7,157 nt of DNA from Nocardioides sp. (GCA_029264225.1 JARICB010000013.1:1-7157); one strand, 5' to 3'; counted from the stretch's first letter, positions 1-6,974 are shown. Notes: generated by a model from the sequence alone, not told the origin. Program-made: numbers and translations.

Positions 1-1446
1 AGCAGGTGGAGCGGTGGGTGTGCTGCTGGGCGGAGTGGTGGGTGTGGTGGCGGGCGGCTCGCTGGGGGCAGGCTCGACCGGCGGTGCGGGGCCCCAATAG
101 GTGAGCGTGACGGTGTCGCCCTTGGTCAACGTGCCCGAGGGGTTGAGCCCCGCCACGGCGTTCTCGGTCTCGCTGCCCGGGTTGTCGAGCGCCGACCTCT
201 TGACCTTGAGGCCCAAATTGACCAGGTCGCTCTCGACGTCGTCGACGTCGGCGCTGATGTAGTCGCCGGCGTCGACCTCGATACCGGTCTCGGTCGGTGT
301 CTCGCTCGGAGATTCGGAGGCAGGCGGAGGGCTCGGCGACTTCGGCGTGCGGGTCGTCCGGGTCGGCTGGTCGTCGGGCTGCTCGGTGGTGGAGGCGTCG
401 GTGGTGGCGAGCTGCCAAATGATCAGCCCACCGACCACGAGCACGGCCAGCAGTAGTGCCCACGGCAACCAGCCGGGCTTCGAGTCCGTACGTCGTCCGG
501 CTGGCGGCGCCGGGGCAGGAGCCGAAGCCGCTACCGGTACGGCGGCCGGGGCCGCCCGCAATACCTGGGTCGTCTCGGCAGGTGTGACGCCGGTCGGCGC
601 AACGGCGGCGGGATCACGCAGCGCGGCAGCGAGGGCCGCCCCGTCGGGGTAGCGCTCCTGTGGTGACTTGGCCAGCGCACGGGTCACCACGGCCGCCAGC
701 GGAGCGGGGACCGACGAGGGCAGTTCGGGAACGGGTTCGCGAAGATGGGCGAGCGCAGTGGCGACGGCGGTATCGGCCGTGAACGGGCGGTGCCCGGCCA
801 GACACTGGAAGGCGACGACGCCGAGGCTGTAGACGTCAGAGGCAGCAGTGGCGGTGCCGCCCTCGGCCTGCTCGGGAGAGATGTAGGCCGGAGTGCCCAG
901 CACCTGCCCGGTCTCGGTCAGCGCCATTCCCTCGGCCGCCCGGGCGATGCCGAAGTCGGTGACCTTGATCTTTCGGTCGGGGGTGACGATCAGGTTGGCG
1001 GGCTTCACGTCACGGTGCACGATCCCGGCCCGGTGGGCCGCGCCGAGCGCGTCGGCGGTCTGCGCCATCAGGTCACGAGTGACGTCGGGATCCATCGGTG
1101 CACTTGGACGCAACAGGTCCGAGAGCGGTTGACCCTCCACCAACTCCATCACCAGGTAGGGGCGCGGAGTGTGTGAGCCGTCGAGCGGCGCGGCCTCGCC
1201 GAAGTCGAAGATGCCGGCGATACCCGGATGGTGCAGCGAGGCGGCGTGGCGGGCTTCGGTCTCGAAGCGGGCCCGGAAGAGGGCGTCGTCGGCGTACTCG
1301 GCCTTGAGCAGTTTGATCGCGACCGGCCGGTTGAGCATGGTATCGAGACCCCGCCATACCTGGCCCATGCCGCCTGTGGCGATCCGGGAGGTGAGCGCGT
1401 AGCGGTGCGCGTCGTCGGCGAAGCGGTCAGGCTCGGTCAGGCTCAC
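1..1446 (-). CDS. pknA: PknA-type transmembrane Ser/Thr protein kinase with one PASTA domain (C-terminus beyond window)
   Basis: Receptor-like Ser/Thr kinase expected to phosphorylate cell-wall and division proteins. 482 residues are visible with no stop before the window edge, so the gene is partial at its 3' end. Residues 16-275 are a complete kinase domain: glycine loop ATGGMGQVW (23-31), ATP-binding Lys45 in VAIK, helix-C Glu64, HRDVKPAN (144-151, catalytic Asp146), DFG (164-166) and SPE (190-192). The activation loop carries Thr177 and Thr179, which align with the autophosphorylated TxT pair of M. tuberculosis PknA. Ala in place of the first loop Gly (IATGGMGQVW) is a PknA hallmark as I recall that protein. 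An Ala/Pro-rich linker (about 280-325), one membrane segment (about 326-345), a Thr/Pro/Ser stalk, a PASTA-like domain (about 386-450, ending in GDTVTLTYWG) and a Pro/Thr tail follow. The GTG start at 1446 overlaps the pbpA stop as GTGA; the nearest GGAGG is 13 nt upstream, so coupling is likely. Mycobacterial PknA has no PASTA domain. A PknB-like identity is the alternative. Confidence 0.85.
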   Translation of the reverse strand, partial: MSLTEPDRFADDAHRYALTSRIATGGMGQVWRGLDTMLNRPVAIKLLKAEYADDALFRARFETEARHAASLHHPGIAGIFDFGEAAPLDGSHTPRPYLVMELVEGQPLSDLLRPSAPMDPDVTRDLMAQTADALGAAHRAGIVHRDVKPANLIVTPDRKIKVTDFGIARAAEGMALTETGQVLGTPAYISPEQAEGGTATAASDVYSLGVVAFQCLAGHRPFTADTAVATALAHLREPVPELPSSVPAPLAAVVTRALAKSPQERYPDGAALAAALRDPAAVAPTGVTPAETTQVLRAAPAAVPVAASAPAPAPPAGRRTDSKPGWLPWALLLAVLVVGGLIIWQLATTDASTTEQPDDQPTRTTRTPKSPSPPPASESPSETPTETGIEVDAGDYISADVDDVESDLVNLGLKVKRSALDNPGSETENAVAGLNPSGTLTKGDTVTLTYWGPAPPVEPAPSEPPATTPTTPPSSTPTAPPA

Positions 1447-2903
1447 GGTGCGATCACCGCCTCCATGACTGCCTTGGCGATCGGTCCGCCGAGCCTGCCA
1501 CCGGCAATCTCGTTGCGGTCGGTGCTGCTCGACTCGACCAGCACGGCCACGGCCACCTGCGGGTCGTCGGCGGGTGCGAAGGAGACGAACCAGGCGTAGG
1601 GCGGTCGCGAGGCGGTCGACTGCGCGGTGCCGGTCTTGCCCGCTACCCGCACGTTGGGGATGGCCGCCACGCCCGCCGTACCGGCCTCGACCGTCGAAAC
1701 CATCATCTCGGTCAACTGGTCGGCGGTGCTGCTGGAGATGGCCTCGGAGTAGGTCGAGGGGGAGGTCTTGTCGAGGAGGGAGGCGTTGGGTGCGCGGACC
1801 TCATCGACGAGGTAGGGGCGCATGACCTTCCCGTCGTTGGCGATCCCGGCCACCACCATCGCCATCTGGAGGGGAGAGGCGGTGACGCTGGACTGGCCGA
1901 TGCCAGACATCGCCGTCTGCGGCTCGTCCATGTCGCGCGGGTAGAGCGACTTCGCCTGCCCGGGGAGGTCTTCGAGGGCAGTGGCGTTGAAGCCGAACGC
2001 TTCGGCCTGGTCGGCCATGGCGTCGTTGCCCAACTCGTTGGCCAAGGTCAAGAAGGTGACGTTGCAGGAGACGGCGAGCGCCTGGGTCAGAGTGATCTTG
2101 GACCCGCCGCAGTTGCCGCCGTCGTGGTTGCCGACCGTGTTGGTCGACTGTGGCAGTTGGAACCGGGTGCCGCCGGGCACCATCGATTCCTTGTCGTAGT
2201 TGCCCGACTCGATGGCCGCCGCAGCCGTGACGAGCTTGAACGTCGAGCCGGGGGGCAACGTAGTGCCGATGGCCCGGTTGATCAACGGTGTGGCGGGGTC
2301 CTTCTCCAGTCGGGCCGTCTCGTCGCCGACGGCACCGAAGTCGTGTGCGGCGAGCGCGTTGGGATCGAAGGTGGGGTTGGACACCATGGCCAGCACCTTG
2401 CCGGTGTTCGGCTCGAGGGCGACCACGGCACCCTGGACGTCCTCACCGAGGGCGCGTAGCCCGTCGAAGGCGGCGGTCTGGGCCGCGGCGTTGATGCTCA
2501 GCTTGACGTTGCCGCCCTTGGCGTCGGTGTTGCTGAGCATGTCGACGAGCCGGGTCACGAAGAGTCGTGAGTCATCTCCGGACAGCACGTCGTTCTCGGA
2601 GCGCTCGATCCCCGTCTGGCTGAAGTAGGAGAAGTAGCCGGTGATCGGGGCGTACTTGAACGGCTGCGGGTAGGTGCGCTGGAACTTGTACTTGTCGTCG
2701 GAGGGAACGCTCCGCGCGACCGCCTCCTTCTCCACCACGATCGCGCCCCGCTCGCGCGAGAAGGCGGCCGTGATGACCCGCCGGTTCTGCGGATCGGAGG
2801 CAAGGTCGCCGGCACGGAAATACATCAGGTAGGTCGAGTTGATCATCAGCGCCACGAAGAGCAGTAGGCAGAACAACGAAATCGTCCGGATCGGCTTGTT
2901 CAC
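1443..2903 (-). CDS. pbpA: Class B penicillin-binding protein PbpA (D,D-transpeptidase)
   Basis: Peptidoglycan transpeptidase that cross-links stem peptides outside the membrane. In mycobacteria PbpA is linked to septation and cell length. The protein has 486 residues, close to the mycobacterial protein. A single N-terminal membrane anchor spans about 7-25. A non-catalytic N-domain follows, with the family pattern of an Arg-rich NRR stretch (40-42) and RERGAIV (50-56). The transpeptidase domain has all three signature motifs: S220-T-F-K223 (nucleophile Ser220), S279-C-N281 and K423-T-G425. Two cysteines, Cys265 and Cys280, lie close to the active site; a disulfide there is plausible for this actinobacterial subgroup but is inference. 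The GTG start at 2903 overlaps the rodA stop (GTGA) and has AGGTGG at 2911-2916, a 7-nt spacer. The preceding gene encodes its likely SEDS partner RodA. Nothing is truncated or missing. Confidence 0.95.
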   Translation of the reverse strand: MNKPIRTISLFCLLLFVALMINSTYLMYFRAGDLASDPQNRRVITAAFSRERGAIVVEKEAVARSVPSDDKYKFQRTYPQPFKYAPITGYFSYFSQTGIERSENDVLSGDDSRLFVTRLVDMLSNTDAKGGNVKLSINAAAQTAAFDGLRALGEDVQGAVVALEPNTGKVLAMVSNPTFDPNALAAHDFGAVGDETARLEKDPATPLINRAIGTTLPPGSTFKLVTAAAAIESGNYDKESMVPGGTRFQLPQSTNTVGNHDGGNCGGSKITLTQALAVSCNVTFLTLANELGNDAMADQAEAFGFNATALEDLPGQAKSLYPRDMDEPQTAMSGIGQSSVTASPLQMAMVVAGIANDGKVMRPYLVDEVRAPNASLLDKTSPSTYSEAISSSTADQLTEMMVSTVEAGTAGVAAIPNVRVAGKTGTAQSTASRPPYAWFVSFAPADDPQVAVAVLVESSSTDRNEIAGGRLGGPIAKAVMEAVIAP

Positions 2904-4303
2904 AGCTTCACCACCTGGGTCATCTCACTGTCGAGATCGGCATCTTCAGCGCTCATCCGAGGAACCGGGCGCCGCGCATGGTCGGAGATCCGGATCAGCA
3001 GCGCGATGATCACCCAGTTGGCGACCAGCGACGAGCCGCCGTAGGAGAGGAACGGTGTGGTCAGGCCGGTCAGCGGGATCAGCCCGGTCACGCCGCCGAT
3101 CACCACGAACACCTGGAGCGCGATGATGCTGCCGAGCCCCACGGCCAGCAGTTTGCCGAAGCCGTCACGGGAGATCAGCGCGATCCGCAGGGCCCGTTCG
3201 ACGATCAGGCCGTAACAGAGGATGACGGCCATGACCGCGGTCAGACCGAGTTCCTCGCCGACCGAGGCAATGATGAAGTCGGAGTTGGCGAACGGCACCC
3301 GCTCTGGCATCCCCTCACCGAAGCCGCGGCCGATCAGCCCACCCCATGCCATGCCGAACAGGCCCTCGACGAGCTGGAAGCTGCCGGGGCTCTTGTCGTA
3401 GTAGGCCATCGGGTCGAGCCAGATGTTGAAGCGGTTGACGACGTGGCCCACCCCGAGCTTGGCCCCGAAGAAATAGAGGGTCAGTGCCGCGGAGGCGAAC
3501 ATCGCGCCGCCGATGACCAGCCAGCCGGGGCGTTCGGTGGCGACGTAGATCATCACCAGGAAGAGCCCGAAGAACAGCAGCGAGGAGCCGAAGTCGTTCT
3601 GGGCGACGAGTACGAACAGGCTGACGAAGAACATCCCGAGGATCGGGCCCAGGTCGCGCCCGCGGGGCAGGTCGATGAACAGCACCCGGCGACCAGCCAG
3701 GGCCAGGGCGTCGCGGTGCTGGACGAGGTAGCCGGAGAAGGCCACCACCAGCAGCAGTTTGGCGACCTCCCCGGGCTGGAAGCTGAGGGGGCCTACTCGG
3801 ATCCAGATCTGGGCGCCGTTGACGTCGTTGCCGATGATCGGGGCGAAGGGCAGCAGCAGCAGCAGGATCGCCAGCAGCCCGGAAGTGTAGGTGAGTCGCT
3901 GCAGGGTGCGGTGATCGCGCAGGAAGAAGATCGTCGCGATGAAGAGGGCCACGCCCAGCGTCATCCAGATCAACTGCTGGCGGGCGAAACCGCGCTCCGA
4001 GGCGGCGGCCAGGTCCAGCCGGTGGATCACGGCCAGACCGAGGCCGTTGAGTGCTGCCACGAGGGGCAGCAGCACCGGGTCGGCGTAGGGCGCCAGCAAC
4101 CGCACGGAGACGTGCGCTGCGACGATCAGGGCTGCCAGCCACCCGCCGTAGCCGATCAGGTCGGCCGGGATGGTGCCCTCGACACCGAGGCCTACCGCGG
4201 CGTAGGCGCCGATCCCGACGGCGAGCGCGATCAGCAGGAGAAAGAGTTCTGCACCGCGACGCTGCCGGTGCACGAACCCCATCAGGGCACCCGACTGGCT
4301 CAT
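2900..4303 (-). CDS. rodA: SEDS-family peptidoglycan glycosyltransferase RodA (FtsW/RodA/SpoVE)
   Basis: Multi-pass membrane enzyme that polymerises lipid II into glycan strands, working with a class B PBP, here most likely the PbpA encoded next. The 467 residues are mostly hydrophobic helices, roughly ten to twelve. Family signatures include QPGEVAKL (176-183), NDFGSSLLFF (236-245), the extracytoplasmic loop with WLDP (295-298; Asp297 aligns with the conserved catalytic Asp of RodA proteins), GSFQLVEG (307-314), DFIIASVGEELGL (342-354) and PLTGLTTPFLSYGGSSL (410-426). The C-terminal cytoplasmic tail (about 440-467) is basic, then strongly acidic, and ends around Thr462 in SEMTQVVKL, a possible kinase site. 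The ATG start at 4303 overlaps the pstP stop as ATGA. No strong Shine-Dalgarno precedes it, so translation is probably coupled to pstP. FtsW is the alternative within the family; gene context favours RodA. Confidence 0.94.
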   Translation of the reverse strand: MSQSGALMGFVHRQRRGAELFLLLIALAVGIGAYAAVGLGVEGTIPADLIGYGGWLAALIVAAHVSVRLLAPYADPVLLPLVAALNGLGLAVIHRLDLAAASERGFARQQLIWMTLGVALFIATIFFLRDHRTLQRLTYTSGLLAILLLLLPFAPIIGNDVNGAQIWIRVGPLSFQPGEVAKLLLVVAFSGYLVQHRDALALAGRRVLFIDLPRGRDLGPILGMFFVSLFVLVAQNDFGSSLLFFGLFLVMIYVATERPGWLVIGGAMFASAALTLYFFGAKLGVGHVVNRFNIWLDPMAYYDKSPGSFQLVEGLFGMAWGGLIGRGFGEGMPERVPFANSDFIIASVGEELGLTAVMAVILCYGLIVERALRIALISRDGFGKLLAVGLGSIIALQVFVVIGGVTGLIPLTGLTTPFLSYGGSSLVANWVIIALLIRISDHARRPVPRMSAEDADLDSEMTQVVKL

Positions 4304-5595
4304 CCGCTGCTACCGCCGTCGGTCTCGGCGACCGGGATCTCTTGGAGGGCCGCGTAGTTCTCCACGGTGTCGTGCGCATCGGCGAGGCTGGTCGCCTCGA
4401 TTCCGCCGATCAGGGTCTCGGCGTTGATCTCGCTCAGGTTGGCGATGTCGACGTCGCTGACCTCGTATGGGTGGGAGATGTCGACGAGTGGGATCTGGGC
4501 GTTGAGGCCGCGGAAGATGGTGACCTTGTTGTTCGACACCCCGACGTAGTACTGCTGCTGGCTCCAGGACCACGCAAAGGCAAGCGCGATCCAGACCAGT
4601 CCGACGACGACGGTGGTGGCCAGCACTCGCTTGAGCCACGTATAGCGGGCCGGGGGGCGAGGTGCGTAGCGGGCGGTCTCCGGGTCGAGCGGGTCAGACC
4701 GGATCGCGCGTACGTCGCTGGGCAGCCCGGCCGACACATCTGCGGGGATCGGCTCGATCTCTCCGGTGTCACCGGCACGGTGGCCGCGGAAGCCAGGGCC
4801 GGGCTCAGCCGTGGATTTACGAGGAAGTTCGGCGGCCGACCCGACGAGCAGCGGCTCGAGCGAGGGCTCAGGCGCGCTGGGAATCAGGTCGGCAACAACG
4901 CAGGTGACGTTGTCGGTGCTGCCGGCCTCGAGGCTGGCGCGCACCAACTCGACGGCGGCATAGTCAGGGGTGCCGGTGCTCAGGATGTCTTGCAGGCGTG
5001 CGTCGTCCAGCACGCCGCAGGCGCCGTCACTGCACACGAACAGGCGATCGCCTACCTGCGCCGGGAACTCGAACAGGTCGGGCTCCTCGTGTCGGATCCC
5101 GTCGACCGCCTTGAGGATCAGGTTGCGGTGCGGGTGGGTCCGCGACTGCTCCTCGGTAATGCGGCCCTCGTCGACCAGGCTCTGGACGAAGGTGTGGTCG
5201 CGAGTGAGTTGGCGCAGCGTGCCATCACGAAGCAGGTAGGCACGGCTGTCGCCGAGGTGGCCGACGGCGACACTGGTGCCGTCGAAGAGCAGCACGGTGG
5301 CGGTAGTGCTGGTGCCGTTGAGGGCAGGATCCTCGTCGATCAGCTCCGCGATCCGGTCGTCGGCGCGGTGGATGGCGCCGGCCACCTGTCCGAGAAGGTC
5401 GTCACTGGGTCGGGCGTCAAGCTTGCGCAACGCCTGGACCGCCGTACTCGAGGCGAGATCGCCGCGGACGGCGCCGCCCACGCCGTCGCACACGGTCAGC
5501 AGCCACGGCCCGGCATACCCGGAGTCCTGGTTCTCCTTGCGGACTCGGCCGACATCGGAGATCGCGGAGTACTGGAGGAAGAGCTGCTCGGTCAT
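4300..5595 (-). CDS. pstP: PP2C-type membrane Ser/Thr protein phosphatase PstP
   Basis: Metal-dependent phosphatase that reverses Ser/Thr phosphorylation by the cluster's kinases, as known for mycobacterial PstP. 431 residues. Catalytic domain about 5-238: GRVRKENQDS (16-25, with the phosphate-site Arg), DGVGG (37-41, metal Asp37), GDSRAYLLRDG (115-125), FVCSDG (186-191, Asp189) and GSTDNVT (225-231, Asp228). A polar linker (about 240-318) with several Thr leads to one membrane helix (about 322-345) and an 86-residue extracytoplasmic end, the PstP layout. The motif after Asp37 reads GVGGAVRGDLAS where relatives usually have GMGGHxxGExAS, so His and Glu are replaced by Ala and Asp. The start is the ATG at 5595: it begins right at the domain, lies 4 nt past the fhaB stop and has GGAAG (5603-5607) 7 nt upstream. 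The open frame continues upstream to 5808, but that part lies inside fhaB and shows no family similarity. Confidence 0.94.
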   Translation of the reverse strand: MTEQLFLQYSAISDVGRVRKENQDSGYAGPWLLTVCDGVGGAVRGDLASSTAVQALRKLDARPSDDLLGQVAGAIHRADDRIAELIDEDPALNGTSTTATVLLFDGTSVAVGHLGDSRAYLLRDGTLRQLTRDHTFVQSLVDEGRITEEQSRTHPHRNLILKAVDGIRHEEPDLFEFPAQVGDRLFVCSDGACGVLDDARLQDILSTGTPDYAAVELVRASLEAGSTDNVTCVVADLIPSAPEPSLEPLLVGSAAELPRKSTAEPGPGFRGHRAGDTGEIEPIPADVSAGLPSDVRAIRSDPLDPETARYAPRPPARYTWLKRVLATTVVVGLVWIALAFAWSWSQQQYYVGVSNNKVTIFRGLNAQIPLVDISHPYEVSDVDIANLSEINAETLIGGIEATSLADAHDTVENYAALQEIPVAETDGGSSG

Positions 5596-5599
5596 CTGC

Positions 5600-6076
5600 C
5601 TACTTCCGCAGCTCAAGGATGGTCTTGCCGATGCGCACCTGCAAGCCGAGACCGATCGTGGTCGGCTGGGTGATGCGCACCGACCCGACGTAGGTGCCGT
5701 TGGTGGAACCGAGGTCTTCGACGAACCACTCGTCGCCGCTGGCGGCAACTCGGGCGTGCCGAGTCGAGACGTAGTCGTCGTCGAGCTTGATCGCCGCATC
5801 GCTGCCACGACCGATCAGCAAGGGGGCGTCGGCCAGCTCGGCGCGGGCGCCGGTGTTGTCACCCTCGACCACGATCAGGTGGTTCGGTGAACCACGCCTC
5901 TTGGTCGGGGGCTTCGACTTCCCCGCCTTGCTGCGAGCCGGTGCGGCGCCGCGGGCGGTTTCCGGCACTCGGGCACCGAACATGTCGGAGCGGATGACCG
6001 AGATGGCCGAGAGGACGAAGATCCACAGGATCGCCAGGTAGGCGAAGCGGACCAGGAAGAGGGTCAGTTCGGACAC
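5600..6076 (-). CDS. fhaB: Membrane-anchored FHA-domain protein FhaB (FipA-like)
   Basis: Phospho-threonine reader at the membrane. The mycobacterial counterpart (FhaB/FipA) is reported to bind the divisome proteins FtsZ and FtsQ and to be acted on by the cluster's kinase and phosphatase. 158 residues, close to the mycobacterial size. One N-terminal membrane helix (about 6-28) is followed by a basic, Ala/Pro/Lys-rich linker (about 40-64) containing Thr40. A C-terminal FHA domain covers about 66-156. Its binding residues are visible: LIGRGSDAAI (87-96, Arg90), STRHARV (104-110, Ser104 and His107) and STNGTYV (124-130, Asn126). The GTG start at 6076 lies 3 nt after the fhaA stop and has AGGGG (6084-6088) with a 7-nt spacer. 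The stop is TAG at 5600-5602. No truncation is seen. Confidence 0.93.
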   Translation of the reverse strand: MSELTLFLVRFAYLAILWIFVLSAISVIRSDMFGARVPETARGAAPARSKAGKSKPPTKRRGSPNHLIVVEGDNTGARAELADAPLLIGRGSDAAIKLDDDYVSTRHARVAASGDEWFVEDLGSTNGTYVGSVRITQPTTIGLGLQVRIGKTILELRK

Positions 6077-6079
6077 CGC

Positions 6080-6787
6080 TCAGCCCCTGTCGTTACTGAT
6101 GTCGTCGGGGAAGCGCACCGTGATGGTGGTGCGCCCGATCTTGACCTCGGTGCCGTCACGGGCGACTGCTCGCTCGACCCTGGCGCCGTTGACCAGCATC
6201 CCGTTGGTCGATCCCAGGTCGAGGACCTCGACGTCGTCGCCGTTGACCACGAACTCGACGTGTTGGCGACTCACCCCCGGGTCGTTGACCCGCAGGTCGG
6301 CCTCGGTGCCACGCCCGACGACCAGACCCGGCGCGCGGAGCGGGTGGCTCACCCCGTTGACCTCGAGTGCCGCGCGGGCCGATCGGGTCCGGGTGCGCTG
6401 GTCGTTGTCGGTGACTCTGGCCTCGGCCAGGCTGCGGATCCGGAACCGGCCGGTGGTGAGGTCGTCCGCGGATTCGAAGTCCACGGTGACCGGGCCGGTG
6501 AAGACGTAGCCCTGCGAGTCGGCGTAGTCCTTGAGTTGGTCGATCAGGTCGCGACCCATCGCCTCGCCGTACCCCGTCAATCGCTCGAGGTCGACGCCGG
6601 AGAGTTCGACGTGGAACGTGTTAGGCACCAGGCGCCGGTCGCGGCTGAGGATCTGCGCATTGTTGTCGCACTCGCGCTGGAGCGCGGCCGCGATCTCGAC
6701 CGGCTGTACGGCGCTACGAAATGCGCGCGCGAAGGCGCCGGAAATCATTTCTTCCAGCTTGTGCTCGAAGCGCTGCAGTTTGTTCAT
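6080..6787 (-). CDS. fhaA: FHA-domain protein FhaA with N-terminal DUF3662 domain (short-linker form)
   Basis: Soluble phospho-threonine-binding adaptor. In mycobacteria FhaA binds the phosphorylated pseudokinase domain of the lipid II flippase MviN/MurJ and dampens peptidoglycan synthesis; that partner is not in this window. 235 residues. The N-terminal FhaA-specific domain (DUF3662, about 1-120) begins MNKLQRFEHKLE and contains FARAFRSAVQPVEIAAAL (19-36). A short charged linker (about 121-138) leads to the FHA domain (about 139-226), with VVGRG (156-160, Arg159), GVSRQHVEFV (171-180, Ser173 and His176) and GSTNGMLVNG (192-201, Asn195). The mycobacterial protein is more than twice as long because of a low-complexity linker that is absent here. 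The start is placed at ATG 6787, which has AGGAGG (6796-6801) 8 nt upstream. The in-frame GTG at 6796 overlaps that ribosome-binding site, so a start there is unlikely. It is the first gene of the operon. Confidence 0.93.
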   Translation of the reverse strand: MNKLQRFEHKLEEMISGAFARAFRSAVQPVEIAAALQRECDNNAQILSRDRRLVPNTFHVELSGVDLERLTGYGEAMGRDLIDQLKDYADSQGYVFTGPVTVDFESADDLTTGRFRIRSLAEARVTDNDQRTRTRSARAALEVNGVSHPLRAPGLVVGRGTEADLRVNDPGVSRQHVEFVVNGDDVEVLDLGSTNGMLVNGARVERAVARDGTEVKIGRTTITVRFPDDISNDRG

Positions 6788-6795
6788 GTCCGGCA

Positions 6796-6801
6796 CCTCC
6801 T
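6796..6801 (-). promoter_or_regulatory. Strong Shine-Dalgarno of fhaA that decides its start codon
   Basis: The minus strand reads AGGAGG here, followed by 8 nt and then ATG at 6787-6785. This is the best ribosome-binding site in the window. It excludes the upstream GTG (6796-6794), because that codon shares a base with it. Confidence 0.85.
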
Positions 6802-6830
6802 CTCGATCGTGACGTCTGATTCAGCGCGGC

Positions 6831-6891
6831 ACAGTAGCCCAGCAGGGGTCGTGGTGTCGCCGATCGTACTGTTAGGGACGTTCCGGTCCGC
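6831..6891 (-). promoter_or_regulatory. Candidate promoter(s) for the fhaA-to-pknA operon
   Basis: Two weak sigma-70-like candidates lie on the minus strand upstream of fhaA. The first is GCGACA (6855-6860), an 18-nt spacer and TACTGT (6831-6836), which would give a leader of roughly 35 to 40 nt. The second is TACGAT (6863-6868) with a poor -35 (GCGGAC, 6886-6891) 17 nt away. They come from inspection only, and neither is a close consensus match. Confidence 0.35.
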
Positions 6892-6974
6892 GCGGGCGGG
6901 CGGCGCGCCCTCGAACTCTGCGTCGCCCTGTGCAGGTGTCGGGCAGGGGCCGTGAGGTTGCCGCGCCCGTCCGA

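Noticed and set aside
745..1599. Overlapping plus-strand frames opposite the kinase and the end of pbpA
   Set aside because: They are antisense shadows. The minus strand encodes all kinase motifs (VAIK, HRD, DFG, SPE) in one uninterrupted frame.
2978..4357. 459-codon open frame on the plus strand opposite rodA
   Set aside because: It is an antisense shadow produced by GC-rich codon bias. It is rich in Gln, Asp, His and Glu, has no domain or membrane pattern, and rodA on the other strand is unmistakable.
3315..4379. 354-codon minus-strand frame overlapping rodA in another frame
   Set aside because: It is extremely Arg/Pro/Ala-rich with no hydrophobic segments, a frame-shifted reading of rodA.
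4051..5673. 540-codon open frame on the plus strand opposite pstP
   Set aside because: It mirrors pstP and the start of rodA, starts in an Arg/Ala-rich low-complexity stretch and has no recognisable motif.
5596..5808. N-terminal extension of pstP in the same frame, up to 5808
   Set aside because: It lies inside the fhaB FHA domain in another frame and is Ser/Thr/Arg low complexity. The ATG at 5595 has a ribosome-binding site and matches the start of the PP2C domain.
6898..6910. Small GC palindrome in the intergenic region as an operator
   Set aside because: A five-base arm in GC-rich DNA is expected by chance, and it sits at no clear position relative to the promoter candidates.
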